A stretch of 64,000 nucleotides of DNA, taken from contig NZ_JAHYSG010000019.1 in NCBI RefSeq assembly GCF_022095675.1, forward strand, positions 1-64,000, in the 5' to 3' direction. The notes under the pieces were generated by a model. The model saw only the letters and a list, made by a program, of their open reading frames with translations. It was not told the DNA's origin and made no database searches. Each line of letters opens with the position of its first letter. Within the stretch, counting starts at the first letter, position 1. Shown piece after piece: positions 1-8,896 of this stretch. Origin of the DNA: Dactylosporangium sp. AC04546 (GTDB lineage: Bacteria > Actinomycetota > Actinomycetes > Mycobacteriales > Micromonosporaceae). The position numbers and the translations under genes are program-made.

Positions 1-47
1 GCCCGGCGCGGCCCGGCGCGGCCCGGCGCGGCCCGGCGCGGCCCGGC
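1..47. repeat. GC-only decamer tandem repeat
   Basis: Four perfect copies of the decamer GCCCGGCGCG run from base 1, followed by a partial fifth copy. The array is cut by the window start, so its full length is unknown. It lies downstream of the first ligase gene and encodes nothing recognisable. Confidence 0.85.
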
Positions 48-64
48 AGCGGGCGGGCTGCCGG
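43..64. terminator. Possible hairpin terminator downstream of the FadD3-like gene
   Basis: CCGGCAGC (43-50) and GCTGCCGG (57-64) form an 8-bp perfect stem with a six-base loop. It sits about 57 bases past the stop codon of the minus-strand ligase gene. There is no T-tract, so the terminator role is inferred from position and stem strength only. Confidence 0.4.
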
Positions 65-120
65 CGCTCCCCATTGGGCTTCCTACGCTGCCCGCACGAG
101 CTGCCGCCGTCAGGCTCGGG

Positions 121-1716
121 TCAGGGGGTGGCCAGGCGGCGCAGTGCGGACTTGTCGACCTTGCCGTTCGCGGTCAGCGGGAGCGACTCGACGATGTGGA
201 CGTGGCGCGGGACCTTGTAGTTCGACATCTTCTCGCGGGACCACGTGACCAGCTCGGCCGGCGTCAGCGCCGCGCCCGGCAGCGGGACCACGAAGGCGCA
301 GCCCGCCTCGCCCGACGACGGGTCCGGCACGCCGACCACCGCGGCCGCCGCGATGCCCGGGTGGCGGCCCAGCAGGTTCTCGATCTCCGCGGGATAGGCG
401 TTGAAGCCTCCCACGATGAACATCTCCTTCTTGCGGTCCACGATGCGGACGTTGCCGGCGGCGTCCAGGACGCCGATGTCGCCCGTGTGGAGCCAGCCGT
501 CCGCGTCGACGGCCTCGCGGGTCAGGGCCTCGGCCGCCCAGTAGCCGACCATGACGCCGTAGCCGCGGACCAGGACCTCGCCCGGGGTGCCGGCCGGCAC
601 CGCCGCACCGGTGTCGTCGACCACCGCGACCTCCTGGCCCGGGACTGCGCGGCCGGCCGTCGAGGCCACCACCTCGTCCGGGTCGTCGGGGCGGGTCATC
701 GAGACGACCGAGCCCTCGATCAGGCCGTACGCGTTGACGATCCGCTCGATGCCCAGCACCGAGCGCATGCGGTGGATCAGCTCGGTCGGCACGGCCGCGG
801 CCCCGACCACCGCCGAGCGCAGGCTCGTGATGTCGCGGTCCGGGAGGTCCGGGCGGGAGAGCAGGCGGTCGAACAGCGCCGGCGGGCCGGCCAGGAGCGT
901 CAGACGTTCGCGCTCGACCAGCTCCAGGGCGGTGTCGGGGTCGAACACGGCGATCGGGTGCATCTCGGCGCCGCGGATGATGCAGGCCAGCAGGCCGGCG
1001 TTGATGCCGAAGCCGTGCGCGAACGGGCTGACGACCGGGTAGCGGTCGCCCTCACGCAGGCCGACGAGCTCGCTCCAGTCCCAGTAGGCGCGCATGATCT
1101 GCGGGCCGGCGAGCACGACGCCCTTGGGTTCGCCCGTGGTACCGGAGGTGGCGAGAATCTCGATCGGGTCCTCCGGGCGGACCTCCAGCGCCCGGCGGCG
1201 CACCGCTTCGGCCGGGACGGCGCCCTCGGCCGGGCCGGCCAGGCCGGTGGAGGTCAGCAGCAGGACGTCGCGGAGTGACGGCAGCCGCTCGAAGGGGCCG
1301 TCGGCGCCGGCCGGGCCGTACTCGGCCGTCAGCAGGTCGACGTAGTCGACGCCGAGGAAGCCGTCGGCGGCGACCAGCAACCGGGCCCCCGTGCGGTCAA
1401 GGAGTTGGCCGGCCTCGATCGCCTTGGCTCGAGTCGAGACCGGCACGATCACGGCGCCGGTGTGCCAGATGCCCAGGGCGGCCACGACCCAGCGCCAGGT
1501 GTTCGGGGCCCATACCGCCACCCGGTCGCCGCGCTCCACGCCCAGGCCGATGAGCGCCCCGGCGAACCGCTCGGTCGCGGCCAGCAGCTCGCCCAGGGTC
1601 AGGCGGACGTCGCCGTCGACGACGGCCACGGCCGACGGCGCCTGCTCGGCACGATCCAGCAGCATGCGTGGCAGCGTCGGCCAGCCGGGCATCGGCGGCA
1701 GCTCGTCAGCGGCCAT
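121..1716 (-). CDS. AMP-forming acyl-CoA synthetase, FadD3-like
   Basis: A 531-residue ANL-superfamily ligase that would activate a carboxylic acid to its CoA thioester through an acyl-adenylate. The P-loop TSGTTGEPKG is near residue 190, the adenylation motif GWLHTGDIG near 405, and the C-terminal catalytic lysine lies in LTANGKVDK. The N-terminus (RVAVWAPNTWRWVVA) resembles FadD3, the HIP-CoA ligase controlled by KstR2 in mycobacteria, but identity of substrate is not shown. It is the last gene of a three-gene minus-strand operon. Its ATG overlaps the end of the PaaK-like gene by 11 bases, suggesting translational coupling. Full family length; the start ATG at 1716 is well placed. Confidence 0.9.
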   Translation of the reverse strand: MAADELPPMPGWPTLPRMLLDRAEQAPSAVAVVDGDVRLTLGELLAATERFAGALIGLGVERGDRVAVWAPNTWRWVVAALGIWHTGAVIVPVSTRAKAIEAGQLLDRTGARLLVAADGFLGVDYVDLLTAEYGPAGADGPFERLPSLRDVLLLTSTGLAGPAEGAVPAEAVRRRALEVRPEDPIEILATSGTTGEPKGVVLAGPQIMRAYWDWSELVGLREGDRYPVVSPFAHGFGINAGLLACIIRGAEMHPIAVFDPDTALELVERERLTLLAGPPALFDRLLSRPDLPDRDITSLRSAVVGAAAVPTELIHRMRSVLGIERIVNAYGLIEGSVVSMTRPDDPDEVVASTAGRAVPGQEVAVVDDTGAAVPAGTPGEVLVRGYGVMVGYWAAEALTREAVDADGWLHTGDIGVLDAAGNVRIVDRKKEMFIVGGFNAYPAEIENLLGRHPGIAAAAVVGVPDPSSGEAGCAFVVPLPGAALTPAELVTWSREKMSNYKVPRHVHIVESLPLTANGKVDKSALRRLATP

Positions 1717-2773
1717 GGCGGTCCGAGCCGAGGTGGTGGCCGCGACGGTCGTCGATCACCGGCGGCGCGCTGGTCTCTGACACTTCGGGCAACACCTCGA
1801 CCTTGATCGTCACCGGTGTCACGGCCGCGACGGCCTGCCGGACGCGCCCGTGCCACATGGGGTTCTTCAGCAGCGACGGCCGCGCGAACGCGACCTTCAG
1901 GGTAGCGACGTCGAGCGTACCGTCCCGGCGGATCTCCAGCGTCCATTGCGCGATGCCGTCGATCTTCGCGAGCACCGCCCGCAGCCTGGGCAGCGACAGC
2001 CACCGGCCGCGGATGAGCACGTGGTCGCCCACGGTGTGGGTGGGCGCGGGGATGCCGGCGGAGTCAGCTGAGAGGTCGACGACCTCGCCGGTGCGGATCG
2101 TCGCGTCGCCCAGCGTCGAGTGCCACACCGGCGTCAGGACCAACTCGGCCGACTTGCCCGGCGCTGCCGCCAGTACCGCATCCTCCGCAAGGTCGGCAAG
2201 GGCCAGGAGCCCGTCGCGGACCGGCGAGAGAGGGTTGCGCTCGTCGGTCGCGTCGCGCCAGGCGAGGGCGGCGCCGAAGACCGGGTCGACATAGACGCCG
2301 ATCACGCGGGCGCCGAACTCGGCGGCCAGGTGGCGGCAGGTGCGCTGGTCGGTGATCTCGCCGACCAGGATCAGCGTCCGCAGCCCCAGGTCGAGCGGGT
2401 CGACCAGAAACTCCATGTGCAGCCGGGCCAGCAGGTCGGCCGCGCCGGTCGGGGTGATCACGAGCGCGGTGGCGCCGACCGCGTCCAGGGCGGCCAGCAG
2501 GCGCATCCGCCCGCGCGGGCCGACGGAAGCGGTCGCGCCGGCGAGCCCCGTCAGCGCCTGGGTCAGCACCGCGCCGGCGAGATCACCGTCGCTGTTGAGC
2601 GCGACCACGACCCGATCCGTGGCGGTGATACCGGCCGCGGCGAACGTCTCCCTGCTCAGCTCGACGGTGGCGGCAAGGTCCGCGGATGACAGCGGCACGG
2701 CGACGTCGGCGGCCGGCGAGAGGCGCAGGAAGCCGGTCCCGGTGGGAACCGTGTCCCGAGACAGCCAGGTCAC
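1706..2773 (-). CDS. Half-length PaaK-like (phenylacetate-CoA ligase-related) protein
   Basis: A 355-residue protein that resembles the later part of PaaK-type AMP ligases. There is a middle region around LILVGEITDQ and a C-terminal lid-like stretch from about residue 255 (HVLIRGRWLSLPRLRAVLAK) like the PaaK C-terminal domain. The usual P-loop (S/TSGTTGxPK) was not seen, and the protein is shorter than the roughly 430 residues of PaaK. GTG start at 2773 overlaps the TGA of the upstream LLM gene (GTGA) and follows an AAGGAGG-type ribosome site. It may be a non-catalytic partner of the adjacent ligase or a diverged ligase that has lost ATP binding; function is inferred only. Confidence 0.7.
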   Translation of the reverse strand: MTWLSRDTVPTGTGFLRLSPAADVAVPLSSADLAATVELSRETFAAAGITATDRVVVALNSDGDLAGAVLTQALTGLAGATASVGPRGRMRLLAALDAVGATALVITPTGAADLLARLHMEFLVDPLDLGLRTLILVGEITDQRTCRHLAAEFGARVIGVYVDPVFGAALAWRDATDERNPLSPVRDGLLALADLAEDAVLAAAPGKSAELVLTPVWHSTLGDATIRTGEVVDLSADSAGIPAPTHTVGDHVLIRGRWLSLPRLRAVLAKIDGIAQWTLEIRRDGTLDVATLKVAFARPSLLKNPMWHGRVRQAVAAVTPVTIKVEVLPEVSETSAPPVIDDRRGHHLGSDRHGR

Positions 2774-3840
2774 AGCTCCGCCACCTCCTTCGCGAACAGC
2801 GAGATGGACGACAGCACGTGCTCGTTGGCGAGGCCGCCGACCTGGAACTGCAGGATCAGGTCGGTGATGCCGGCCGCTTCGAGGCGCTCCAGGGCCTTGC
2901 GCGACCCGGCCACGTCGTCGAGGACGATCATGTGGTGCTCGCGGAGGGTCTCGATCGCCTCCTCGGGCGCCTGGCCGGCCGCCAGCTGACCCAGCACGCG
3001 GTAGGTGGCGTGCCGCGCGTCCATGTAGTCCGACGGGGTCACGAGGTTCACCTGGCGGCGGATGTACCACAGCACGGCGTCCGCCGCGTTGGCGTACGCC
3101 TGCTCGCGCGTCGGCGCGACGTGCCACGGGATCATCAGCGCGATCCGCCGCGTCGCCGGGTCGTGGCCGTGCTTGGCGAGCTCGGCCTTGTACGCGGCGA
3201 TGTCCTCGGCGACCGCGTCGAGGCCCTTGAGCATCGTCATGCCGAGCAGGTTGTAGCCGCCCTGTGCCGCCGAGAGGTACCCCTCCAGGCTCGTCGAGGC
3301 GACCCAGATCGGCGGGTGCGGCTTCTGCACCGGCCGCGGGTACACGCCGACGTCGGGCACCAGCCAGTGCTCGCTCTCGGCGTGGACGGGCTCGCCGTCG
3401 GCCTCGAAGATCCGCGTGACCATGTCGAGGTTGGTCTCCCACAGCTGCCGCGACTGCTCGAACGGCATGCCGAACGCCTGGTACTCCAGCGGCGACGCGC
3501 CCCGGCCGGTGCCGAACTCGACCCGGCCACGGCTGAGGATGTCGAGCGTCGCGACCCGCTCGGCGGTGCGGATCGGGTGGGAGAACGGCAGCAGGACGAC
3601 GCCGAGCCCGAGGCGCAGCCGCTCGGTCCGCTGGGACAGCGCCGACAGCACCAGGTCGGGCGCGGCGGAGTGGGAGAAGCCACGGGTGAAGTGGTGCTCG
3701 ACCATCCAGAGGGCCTCGTAGCCGAGGCGGTCGGCGAGGACACCTTGTTCAAGGAGGTTCTCGAAGGCCTGCTGCTCCACTTCGCTGGTGCGCCCCCGGA
3801 CCTCGAGCTCGTAGCCCAGACCCACGCGCAGGGATGTCAT
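2770..3840 (-). CDS. LLM-class (luciferase-like) flavin-dependent oxidoreductase
   Basis: A 356-residue bacterial-luciferase-fold protein expected to oxidise a substrate with reduced FMN or F420. It shows the luciferase signature EHHF near residue 50, the RTERLRLGLGVVLLP strand near 75, and GRVEFGTGRG near 105. First gene of a three-gene operon with the PaaK-like and FadD3-like genes. The ATG at 3840 has a strong AGGAGG ribosome site. A KstR2-like box and a CATAAT minus-10 lie just upstream. The substrate cannot be read from sequence. The second LLM at 7832 belongs to the same EHHF-type group, while the other two LLMs belong to F420-type subfamilies. Confidence 0.88.
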   Translation of the reverse strand: MTSLRVGLGYELEVRGRTSEVEQQAFENLLEQGVLADRLGYEALWMVEHHFTRGFSHSAAPDLVLSALSQRTERLRLGLGVVLLPFSHPIRTAERVATLDILSRGRVEFGTGRGASPLEYQAFGMPFEQSRQLWETNLDMVTRIFEADGEPVHAESEHWLVPDVGVYPRPVQKPHPPIWVASTSLEGYLSAAQGGYNLLGMTMLKGLDAVAEDIAAYKAELAKHGHDPATRRIALMIPWHVAPTREQAYANAADAVLWYIRRQVNLVTPSDYMDARHATYRVLGQLAAGQAPEEAIETLREHHMIVLDDVAGSRKALERLEAAGITDLILQFQVGGLANEHVLSSISLFAKEVAEL

Positions 3841-3866
3841 GCCGCCTCCTGGTGTTGCTCGTTGCG

Positions 3867-3886
3867 ATTATGAACAAGCGTTTGGT
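3867..3886 (-). promoter_or_regulatory. KstR2-like operator with minus-10 of the LLM-PaaK-FadD operon
   Basis: Bases 3873-3886 (read on + as AACAAGCGTTTGGT) match AnCAAGnnCTTGnT with one mismatch. On the minus strand the box directly abuts a CATAAT minus-10 hexamer (3872 to 3867), so a bound repressor would cover the promoter core. A second degenerate half-site lies around 3940-3952. Confidence 0.75.
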
Positions 3887-3955
3887 TGGTACGGTAACAG
3901 TGGTGCGTGTGGCTGCCAATATCCCGGTACGTCACTTGGTCGTTTGTTCAAGCGA

Positions 3956-5647
3956 TCAGGCGCGGGTGGCGCTGCCGTCCCCGGCCACCAGGACGCCGTA
4001 GGCCACCTCGGCGGCCGCCGCCGTGACGCGGCCGTCCTCCACGTCCCGGGTCACCGCGGCCACGTCGCGCTCCCGCGGGTCGCCCAGGCCGCCGCCGCCC
4101 GTGGTCTCGACGATGAACGCCTCGCCCGCGCGGAACACGACGTTGTTGTTCTTCGCCGGCAGGCGCTCCAGCCGGCCGTCCTGCGTGCGGCGGTAGAAGC
4201 CGCCCAGCCGGCCCGGACCGCCGCCGGAGCGGCCCGGTGGCGCGGCGCTGAGCCGGTCGCCCCGGGTCGTGATGTCGGCGTCGGCCAGCAGGCGGAACGT
4301 GGTGCGGGTGCCGAGGCCGCCCCGCCAGCGGCCGGGGCCGCCCGAGTCGGGGATGAACTCGACCTGTTCGACGATGAGCGGGCAGCGGATCTCCACCGGC
4401 TCGGCCTGCGGGATCGAGTTGCGGCCGACCCCGAAGTGCACGCCCGTGGCGTCGGGGCCGTCGCCGCCGGTGCGGGCGCCGACCCCGCCGAAGTCATAGG
4501 CGAGGTGGATCCAGTACGGCGCGGAGCGCGACGCGATCGAGAACGGCTGGAGGATGCCGGAGGCGGCGATCGCCCGCTCGGGGGTCGCCTCCGACAGCGC
4601 CTGCAGGATCGCCTCGATGGCCGCGTACACGGGCAGGAAGCGGCCGCCGCAGGGGTACGGCGACTGCGCGTTGAGCAGCGAGCCCGGCGGGAAGTGCAGG
4701 GAGAACGGCCGCAGGCCGCCCGCGTTCATCGGCAGCGTCGGGTCGACGAAGCAGCGCAGCGCGAACACCGCGCCGGCCAGCGACTGCGACAGGCTGGAGT
4801 TGACGGCCGCCGGCACCTGGCGGTCGGTGCCGGTGAAGTCCACGCCGACGCCGTCGGTGCCGACGGTCACGGCCACCCGGACGACGAGCGGGGGCGCGTC
4901 GAGGTGGATGCCGTCGTCGTCGATGGCGTACTCGGCGCGGTAGGTGCCCGGCCGCAGGGACTGCAGCGCGAGCCGCGTGCGGGCCTCGGTGTAGTCGAGG
5001 TAGTCGTCGATGCGCTGCCGCAGCGCCCCGGCGCCGTACTGGGCGACCAGCTCGTCCACCCGCCGGGCGGCCGCGTTGGCGCCGGCGATGAGGGCCCGCA
5101 CGTCACCGACGACCGAGTCCGGCGTGCGGCTGTTGAGCCGCAGCAGGCGCTCGATCGTCGGGTCCAGGCCCGCCGCCGTGGCGATGCGCACGGGCGGCAG
5201 CTGCAGGCCCTCGGCGAAGATGTCGCTGGCGAGCGCGGCCATCCCGCCGGCCGACGTGCCGCCCAGGTCCGAGACGTGGATGAGCGTGCCGGCGAAGTAC
5301 TCGACGGCGTCGCCGACGAAGATCGGCCGGAACACCAGGATGTCGTTGGTGTGGATGCCGCCGCGGTACGCGTCGTTGAGGGCGAACACGTCCCCCGGGC
5401 GCATGTCCGCGAGCGGGAAGTCGGCCAGCACCGACGGCAGCGCCACGGACAGCGCCATGCTGTTCATGAGCGTCGTCGCCACCGACTGGGAGATCAGGCG
5501 GCCGTCGCGGTCGAGGATCGCGGCCGAGGCGTCGGAGCCCTCCACGATGAACGTCGAGTACGCCGAGCGGATCACCACGATGCTGGCCTCCTCGGCGGCC
5601 ACCAGCAGCGCGTTGCGCAGGACGTCGGCGGTGAGGTCGTCGGTCAC
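3956..5647 (-). CDS. hyuB: N-methylhydantoinase B / oxoprolinase-type subunit B
   Basis: A 563-residue HyuB-family subunit that would pair with HyuA to cleave a lactam, hydantoin-like ring or related amide bond, or act as a carboxylase subunit, at ATP cost. Typical motifs are the N-terminal IRSAYSTFIVEGSDASAAI region, GDVFALNDAYRGGIHTND near 115, and the C-terminal GGGGLGDPRER. The GTG start at 5647 overlaps the hyuA stop (GTGA), a coupling typical of stoichiometric subunits. Length is normal. Known relatives include hydantoinases, 5-oxoprolinase, caprolactamase and acetone/acetophenone carboxylases, so the exact substrate stays open. Confidence 0.88.
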   Translation of the reverse strand: MTDDLTADVLRNALLVAAEEASIVVIRSAYSTFIVEGSDASAAILDRDGRLISQSVATTLMNSMALSVALPSVLADFPLADMRPGDVFALNDAYRGGIHTNDILVFRPIFVGDAVEYFAGTLIHVSDLGGTSAGGMAALASDIFAEGLQLPPVRIATAAGLDPTIERLLRLNSRTPDSVVGDVRALIAGANAAARRVDELVAQYGAGALRQRIDDYLDYTEARTRLALQSLRPGTYRAEYAIDDDGIHLDAPPLVVRVAVTVGTDGVGVDFTGTDRQVPAAVNSSLSQSLAGAVFALRCFVDPTLPMNAGGLRPFSLHFPPGSLLNAQSPYPCGGRFLPVYAAIEAILQALSEATPERAIAASGILQPFSIASRSAPYWIHLAYDFGGVGARTGGDGPDATGVHFGVGRNSIPQAEPVEIRCPLIVEQVEFIPDSGGPGRWRGGLGTRTTFRLLADADITTRGDRLSAAPPGRSGGGPGRLGGFYRRTQDGRLERLPAKNNNVVFRAGEAFIVETTGGGGLGDPRERDVAAVTRDVEDGRVTAAAAEVAYGVLVAGDGSATRA

Positions 5648-7716
5648 GACCGGTCCTCCAAACTGGTCAGCACGATGGTGTCCGTGGCGTCGACCCGCAG
5701 GGACCAGCCCGGCGGCACCACGACGGTCGACTCGGCGTCCTCGACGACGAGCGGGCCGGGCACCGGCGGCCGGCCGCGGCGGGTCGCGCGCCGGTAGATC
5801 GGGGTGTCGACGAACGCGCCGTCGAACCAGGCCGGCCGGGACCCCTCGGGCGCCCCGTCGCCCTCGGCCGCGACCTCGACGAACGGCACGGCCGGCACGC
5901 GGTGGACCACCCGCACGCGGTAGCTCACGAGCTCGACCGGGTCGCGCGGCGCGATGCCGTAGGCCTGCCGGTACTGCGCGTAGAAGCGCTCGACGACCTC
6001 GTCCAGCACCGCCTTGGTGAGCTCCCCGTCGGGCAGCGCGATGGTGAGGTCGTGGGCCTGGCCCCGGTACCGCACGTCGACCGAGCGCGCCACTTCGGCG
6101 TCCGCGAGGCCCAGGTCCTCGAGGGCCGCGGTGGTGAGGCCGAGATAGATGTCGGCGAGTTCGTCGACATCGACGTCCCTCATGAGCCGGGTCGCCACCC
6201 GCTCGGTCGACAGGTCGGTGACGAGCAGGCCCGCCGCCGAGCCGACGCCACAGGCCGGCGGCACGACGATGGTGGCGATGCCGAACCGCTCGGCGACCCG
6301 GGCCGCGTGCATCGGGCCGGCGCCGCCGAACGCGACGAGCGCGTAGCCGCGCGGGTCGATGCCCCGCTGCACGGTGACGACGTGGACGGCGGAGGCCATG
6401 ACGGCGTTGGCGATGTCGTGGACGGCCGCGGCGGCCGCCTCCGGGGCGACGCCGAGCGGCCCGGCGAGCCGGGTGCGGATCGCGGTCGCGCCCCGCTCGG
6501 GGTCCAGGCGCATCGTGCCGCCGGCGAACGTGGCCGGGTCGAGGTACCCGAGCAGCAGGTTGGCGTCGGTGACCGTCGGCTCCTCGCCGCCGAGGCCGTA
6601 GCAGGCCGGGCCGGGCTGGGAGCCGGCCGACCGCGGGCCGACCCGCAGCGCGCCGCCGTCGTCGACCCAGGCGATGCTGCCACCGCCGGCGCCGACCTCG
6701 GCGAGGTCGATCGCGGCGACCTTGATGGGCACGCCGGTGCCGGCCCGGCGGCCGCCGTAGCTGCCCTTGCCGCCGACGTGGAACTCGCGGGTGACGTCGG
6801 GGACGCCGCCGCGGATCGCGCACGCCTTGGCGGTGGTGCCGCCCATGTCGAACGAGATGACGTCGGCGCGCCCCAGCCGGGCCCCGGTCGCCTGGGCCGC
6901 GATCACGCCGGCCGCCGGGCCGGACTCGATGGTCGCCACCGCGCGGCGCCCGGCGAGCTCGGCCGACATGACGCCGCCGCTCGACTCCATCACCTGCACC
7001 CTGGCATCGATGCCGATGGACCGCAGGCGTTGTTCGAGCGCGCCGAGGTACCGCACCATCACCGGCCCGACATAGGCGGACATCAGCGTGGTGGTGGCCC
7101 GCTCGTACTCGCGCAGCTCGGGGAAGATCTCCGCCGACACGACGACGGTGACCCCCTCGGGCAACTCCTCCGCGAGGATCTCGGCGAACCGGCGCTCGTG
7201 CGCCGGGTTCGCGTATGAGTGCAGCAGCGACACGGCGACCGCGTCGACCCGCAGCGCGGCGATGCGCCGGGCGACGTCGCGCGCCTGCGCCTCGTCGAGC
7301 GGGACGAGCACCGCGCCGCGCGCGTCGACCCGTTCGGTCACCTCGAAGCAGCGCGACCGGGGCACCGGCGGCGGAGGCGGCTCGAAGAGCAGGTCGAAGC
7401 GGTCCTCCTCGACCCGCGCGTAGCGCCCGAGCGTCAGCAGGTCGCGGAATCCGCGGGTGGTGACGAACGCGACGTCGGCACCGGTGCGTTCAAGAATGGC
7501 GTTGGTCGCCAAGGTGGTCGCGTGGACGAACCGGCCAACGTCGGCCGGGTCCGTTCCCGACGCGTCGAGGACCCCGCGGACGCCCGCGAGAATGCCGCGC
7601 GTCGGGTCGTCCGGCGTGCTCAGCGTCTTGACGACGGTCATGGTTCCGTCCGGCCCGGCCAGCACGACGTCGGTGAACGTGCCGCCGACATCGGCCGCAA
7701 TGACATGTCGACCCAT
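5644..7716 (-). CDS. hyuA: N-methylhydantoinase A / oxoprolinase-type ATPase subunit A
   Basis: A 690-residue ASKHA-fold ATP-using subunit. DVGGTFTDVVL at residues 8-18 is the N-terminal phosphate-binding motif, SGPAAGVIAA and DMGGTTAKA are seen around 280-310, and LVAFGGAGPMHA is near 470. It would phosphorylate the ring or carbonyl substrate for the HyuB partner. The chosen ATG at 7716 aligns with the family start. No Shine-Dalgarno is visible, but a TTATTA minus-10 lies 12 bases upstream, so the transcript may be nearly leaderless. It is divergent from the LLM-ligase operon, and each side has its own KstR2-like box. Confidence 0.9.
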   Translation of the reverse strand: MGRHVIAADVGGTFTDVVLAGPDGTMTVVKTLSTPDDPTRGILAGVRGVLDASGTDPADVGRFVHATTLATNAILERTGADVAFVTTRGFRDLLTLGRYARVEEDRFDLLFEPPPPPVPRSRCFEVTERVDARGAVLVPLDEAQARDVARRIAALRVDAVAVSLLHSYANPAHERRFAEILAEELPEGVTVVVSAEIFPELREYERATTTLMSAYVGPVMVRYLGALEQRLRSIGIDARVQVMESSGGVMSAELAGRRAVATIESGPAAGVIAAQATGARLGRADVISFDMGGTTAKACAIRGGVPDVTREFHVGGKGSYGGRRAGTGVPIKVAAIDLAEVGAGGGSIAWVDDGGALRVGPRSAGSQPGPACYGLGGEEPTVTDANLLLGYLDPATFAGGTMRLDPERGATAIRTRLAGPLGVAPEAAAAAVHDIANAVMASAVHVVTVQRGIDPRGYALVAFGGAGPMHAARVAERFGIATIVVPPACGVGSAAGLLVTDLSTERVATRLMRDVDVDELADIYLGLTTAALEDLGLADAEVARSVDVRYRGQAHDLTIALPDGELTKAVLDEVVERFYAQYRQAYGIAPRDPVELVSYRVRVVHRVPAVPFVEVAAEGDGAPEGSRPAWFDGAFVDTPIYRRATRRGRPPVPGPLVVEDAESTVVVPPGWSLRVDATDTIVLTSLEDRS

Positions 7717-7728
7717 GGCCAGCCACGG

Positions 7729-7751
7729 TAATAACCAAGCAAGCGCTTGTC
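7729..7751 (-). promoter_or_regulatory. KstR2-like operator and minus-10 for hyuAB
   Basis: AGCAAGCGCTTGTC at 7738-7751 matches the KstR2 consensus with only the last base differing. A TTATTA minus-10 (7734 to 7729) follows on the minus strand, placing the transcription start a few bases before the hyuA ATG. Confidence 0.75.
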
Positions 7752-7762
7752 TACGTGATGTC

Positions 7763-7810
7763 TTGTGCAACCACGTGGAACCCGCCTATCGTACCAAACG
7801 AGCGCTTGGT
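7763..7810 (+). promoter_or_regulatory. Promoter and KstR2-like operator for the LLM-ligase operon
   Basis: TTGTGC (7763-7768) and TATCGT (7787-7792) are spaced by 18 bases. Four bases after the minus-10 comes AACGAGCGCTTGGT (7797-7810), one mismatch from AnCAAGnnCTTGnT, covering the expected start point. ACCAA and TTGGT form a wider outer inverted repeat at the same place. Confidence 0.7.
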
Positions 7811-7831
7811 CGAATCTTCTGAGGTGGTCCC

Positions 7832-8887
7832 ATGAAGTTCTCGTCGTTCCTGCTCTTCCACCGCTTCGACGACCGTCCGGTGCGGGAGGTCTACGAGTAC
7901 AACCTCGCCGTCGCCGAGCTGCTGGAAGAGGTCGGCTTCGACGGTGTGTGGATCAGTGAGCATCACTTCCGCGACTACGGCACGGTCCCTGATCTGCTCA
8001 ACATGCTCAGCTACCTGGCCGGGCGCACCGAGCGGCTGCGGCTGGGCACCGGTGTCGTGGTCCTGCCGCTGCACAACCCGTTGCGCGTCGCGGAGTCCGC
8101 CGCCCAGCTGGACCTGCTCTCCGGCGGCCGGCTCGACTTCGGCGTCGGCCGCGGCTACCAGAGCATCGAGTTCGACGGCTTCGGCATCGACCTCGCCGAG
8201 GCCCGCGACCGCTTCGACGAGTCGCTGGAGATCCTGCGCGGGGCGTGGACCACCGACAACTTCCGCCACGAGGGCACGTTCTACTCGACCGGCGAGGTCA
8301 ACCTCATGCCGCGCCCGCTGCAGCGGCCGCACCCGCCGATCTACGTGGCCGCGGTGAGCCCGGAGACCGTCACCCGCTACGCCGGCCAGGGCATCCCGAT
8401 CCTCGCCGACCCGGCCGCCCCGTTCCACCGCGTCGAGCGCGCGGCCCAGAAGTGGCGCGAGGTGGCCGCCGCCGCCGGGCACGACACCGAGGCGACCGAC
8501 CTGGTGGTGAGCCGGTCGGTGTACGTGGCGCCGACCGTCGCGCAGGCCCGCGCCGACCAGGAGCGCTTCGAGAAGGCGTTCGACCGCGCGCGCATCTTCA
8601 ACGAGAAGAGCGCACCGATCGACAGCAAGACCCAGCAGTTCGCCAAGGGCTTCGAGTACTGGCAGGACCGCTACCTCAAGGGCGGCGACGTCGGCACCGA
8701 CTTCCGCTGGGAGCAGCTGGAGGTCATCGGCGACCCCGAGCGGGTCATCGCGCAGATCAAGATGCTGCAGGAGTTCGGCTTCCGCAACCTGATGTGCGAC
8801 TTCGGCAGCACCCGCGCCATGCCGCTGGACGACATGCTCAGCACCATCCGCTTCTTCGCCAAGGAAGTCATGCCCGCCTTCCGATAA
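7832..8887 (+). CDS. LLM-class flavin-dependent oxidoreductase
   Basis: A 351-residue luciferase-fold enzyme. WISEHHF near residue 40, RTERLRLGTGVVVLP near 68, and GRLDFGVGRGYQSIEFDGFG near 100 are the usual family landmarks. Expected to carry out an FMN- or F420-dependent oxidation or monooxygenation. GAGG lies just before the ATG. It leads a two-gene operon with the ligase at 8897 (9-base gap), which suggests that the oxidised product or its ring-opened acid is then CoA-activated. Promoter carries a KstR2-like box. Confidence 0.88.
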   Translation: MKFSSFLLFHRFDDRPVREVYEYNLAVAELLEEVGFDGVWISEHHFRDYGTVPDLLNMLSYLAGRTERLRLGTGVVVLPLHNPLRVAESAAQLDLLSGGRLDFGVGRGYQSIEFDGFGIDLAEARDRFDESLEILRGAWTTDNFRHEGTFYSTGEVNLMPRPLQRPHPPIYVAAVSPETVTRYAGQGIPILADPAAPFHRVERAAQKWREVAAAAGHDTEATDLVVSRSVYVAPTVAQARADQERFEKAFDRARIFNEKSAPIDSKTQQFAKGFEYWQDRYLKGGDVGTDFRWEQLEVIGDPERVIAQIKMLQEFGFRNLMCDFGSTRAMPLDDMLSTIRFFAKEVMPAFR

Positions 8888-8896
8888 GGACGCCCC

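Noticed and set aside
1..47. Possible CRISPR array
   Set aside because: Ten-base contiguous repeats without spacers; no cas genes in the window.
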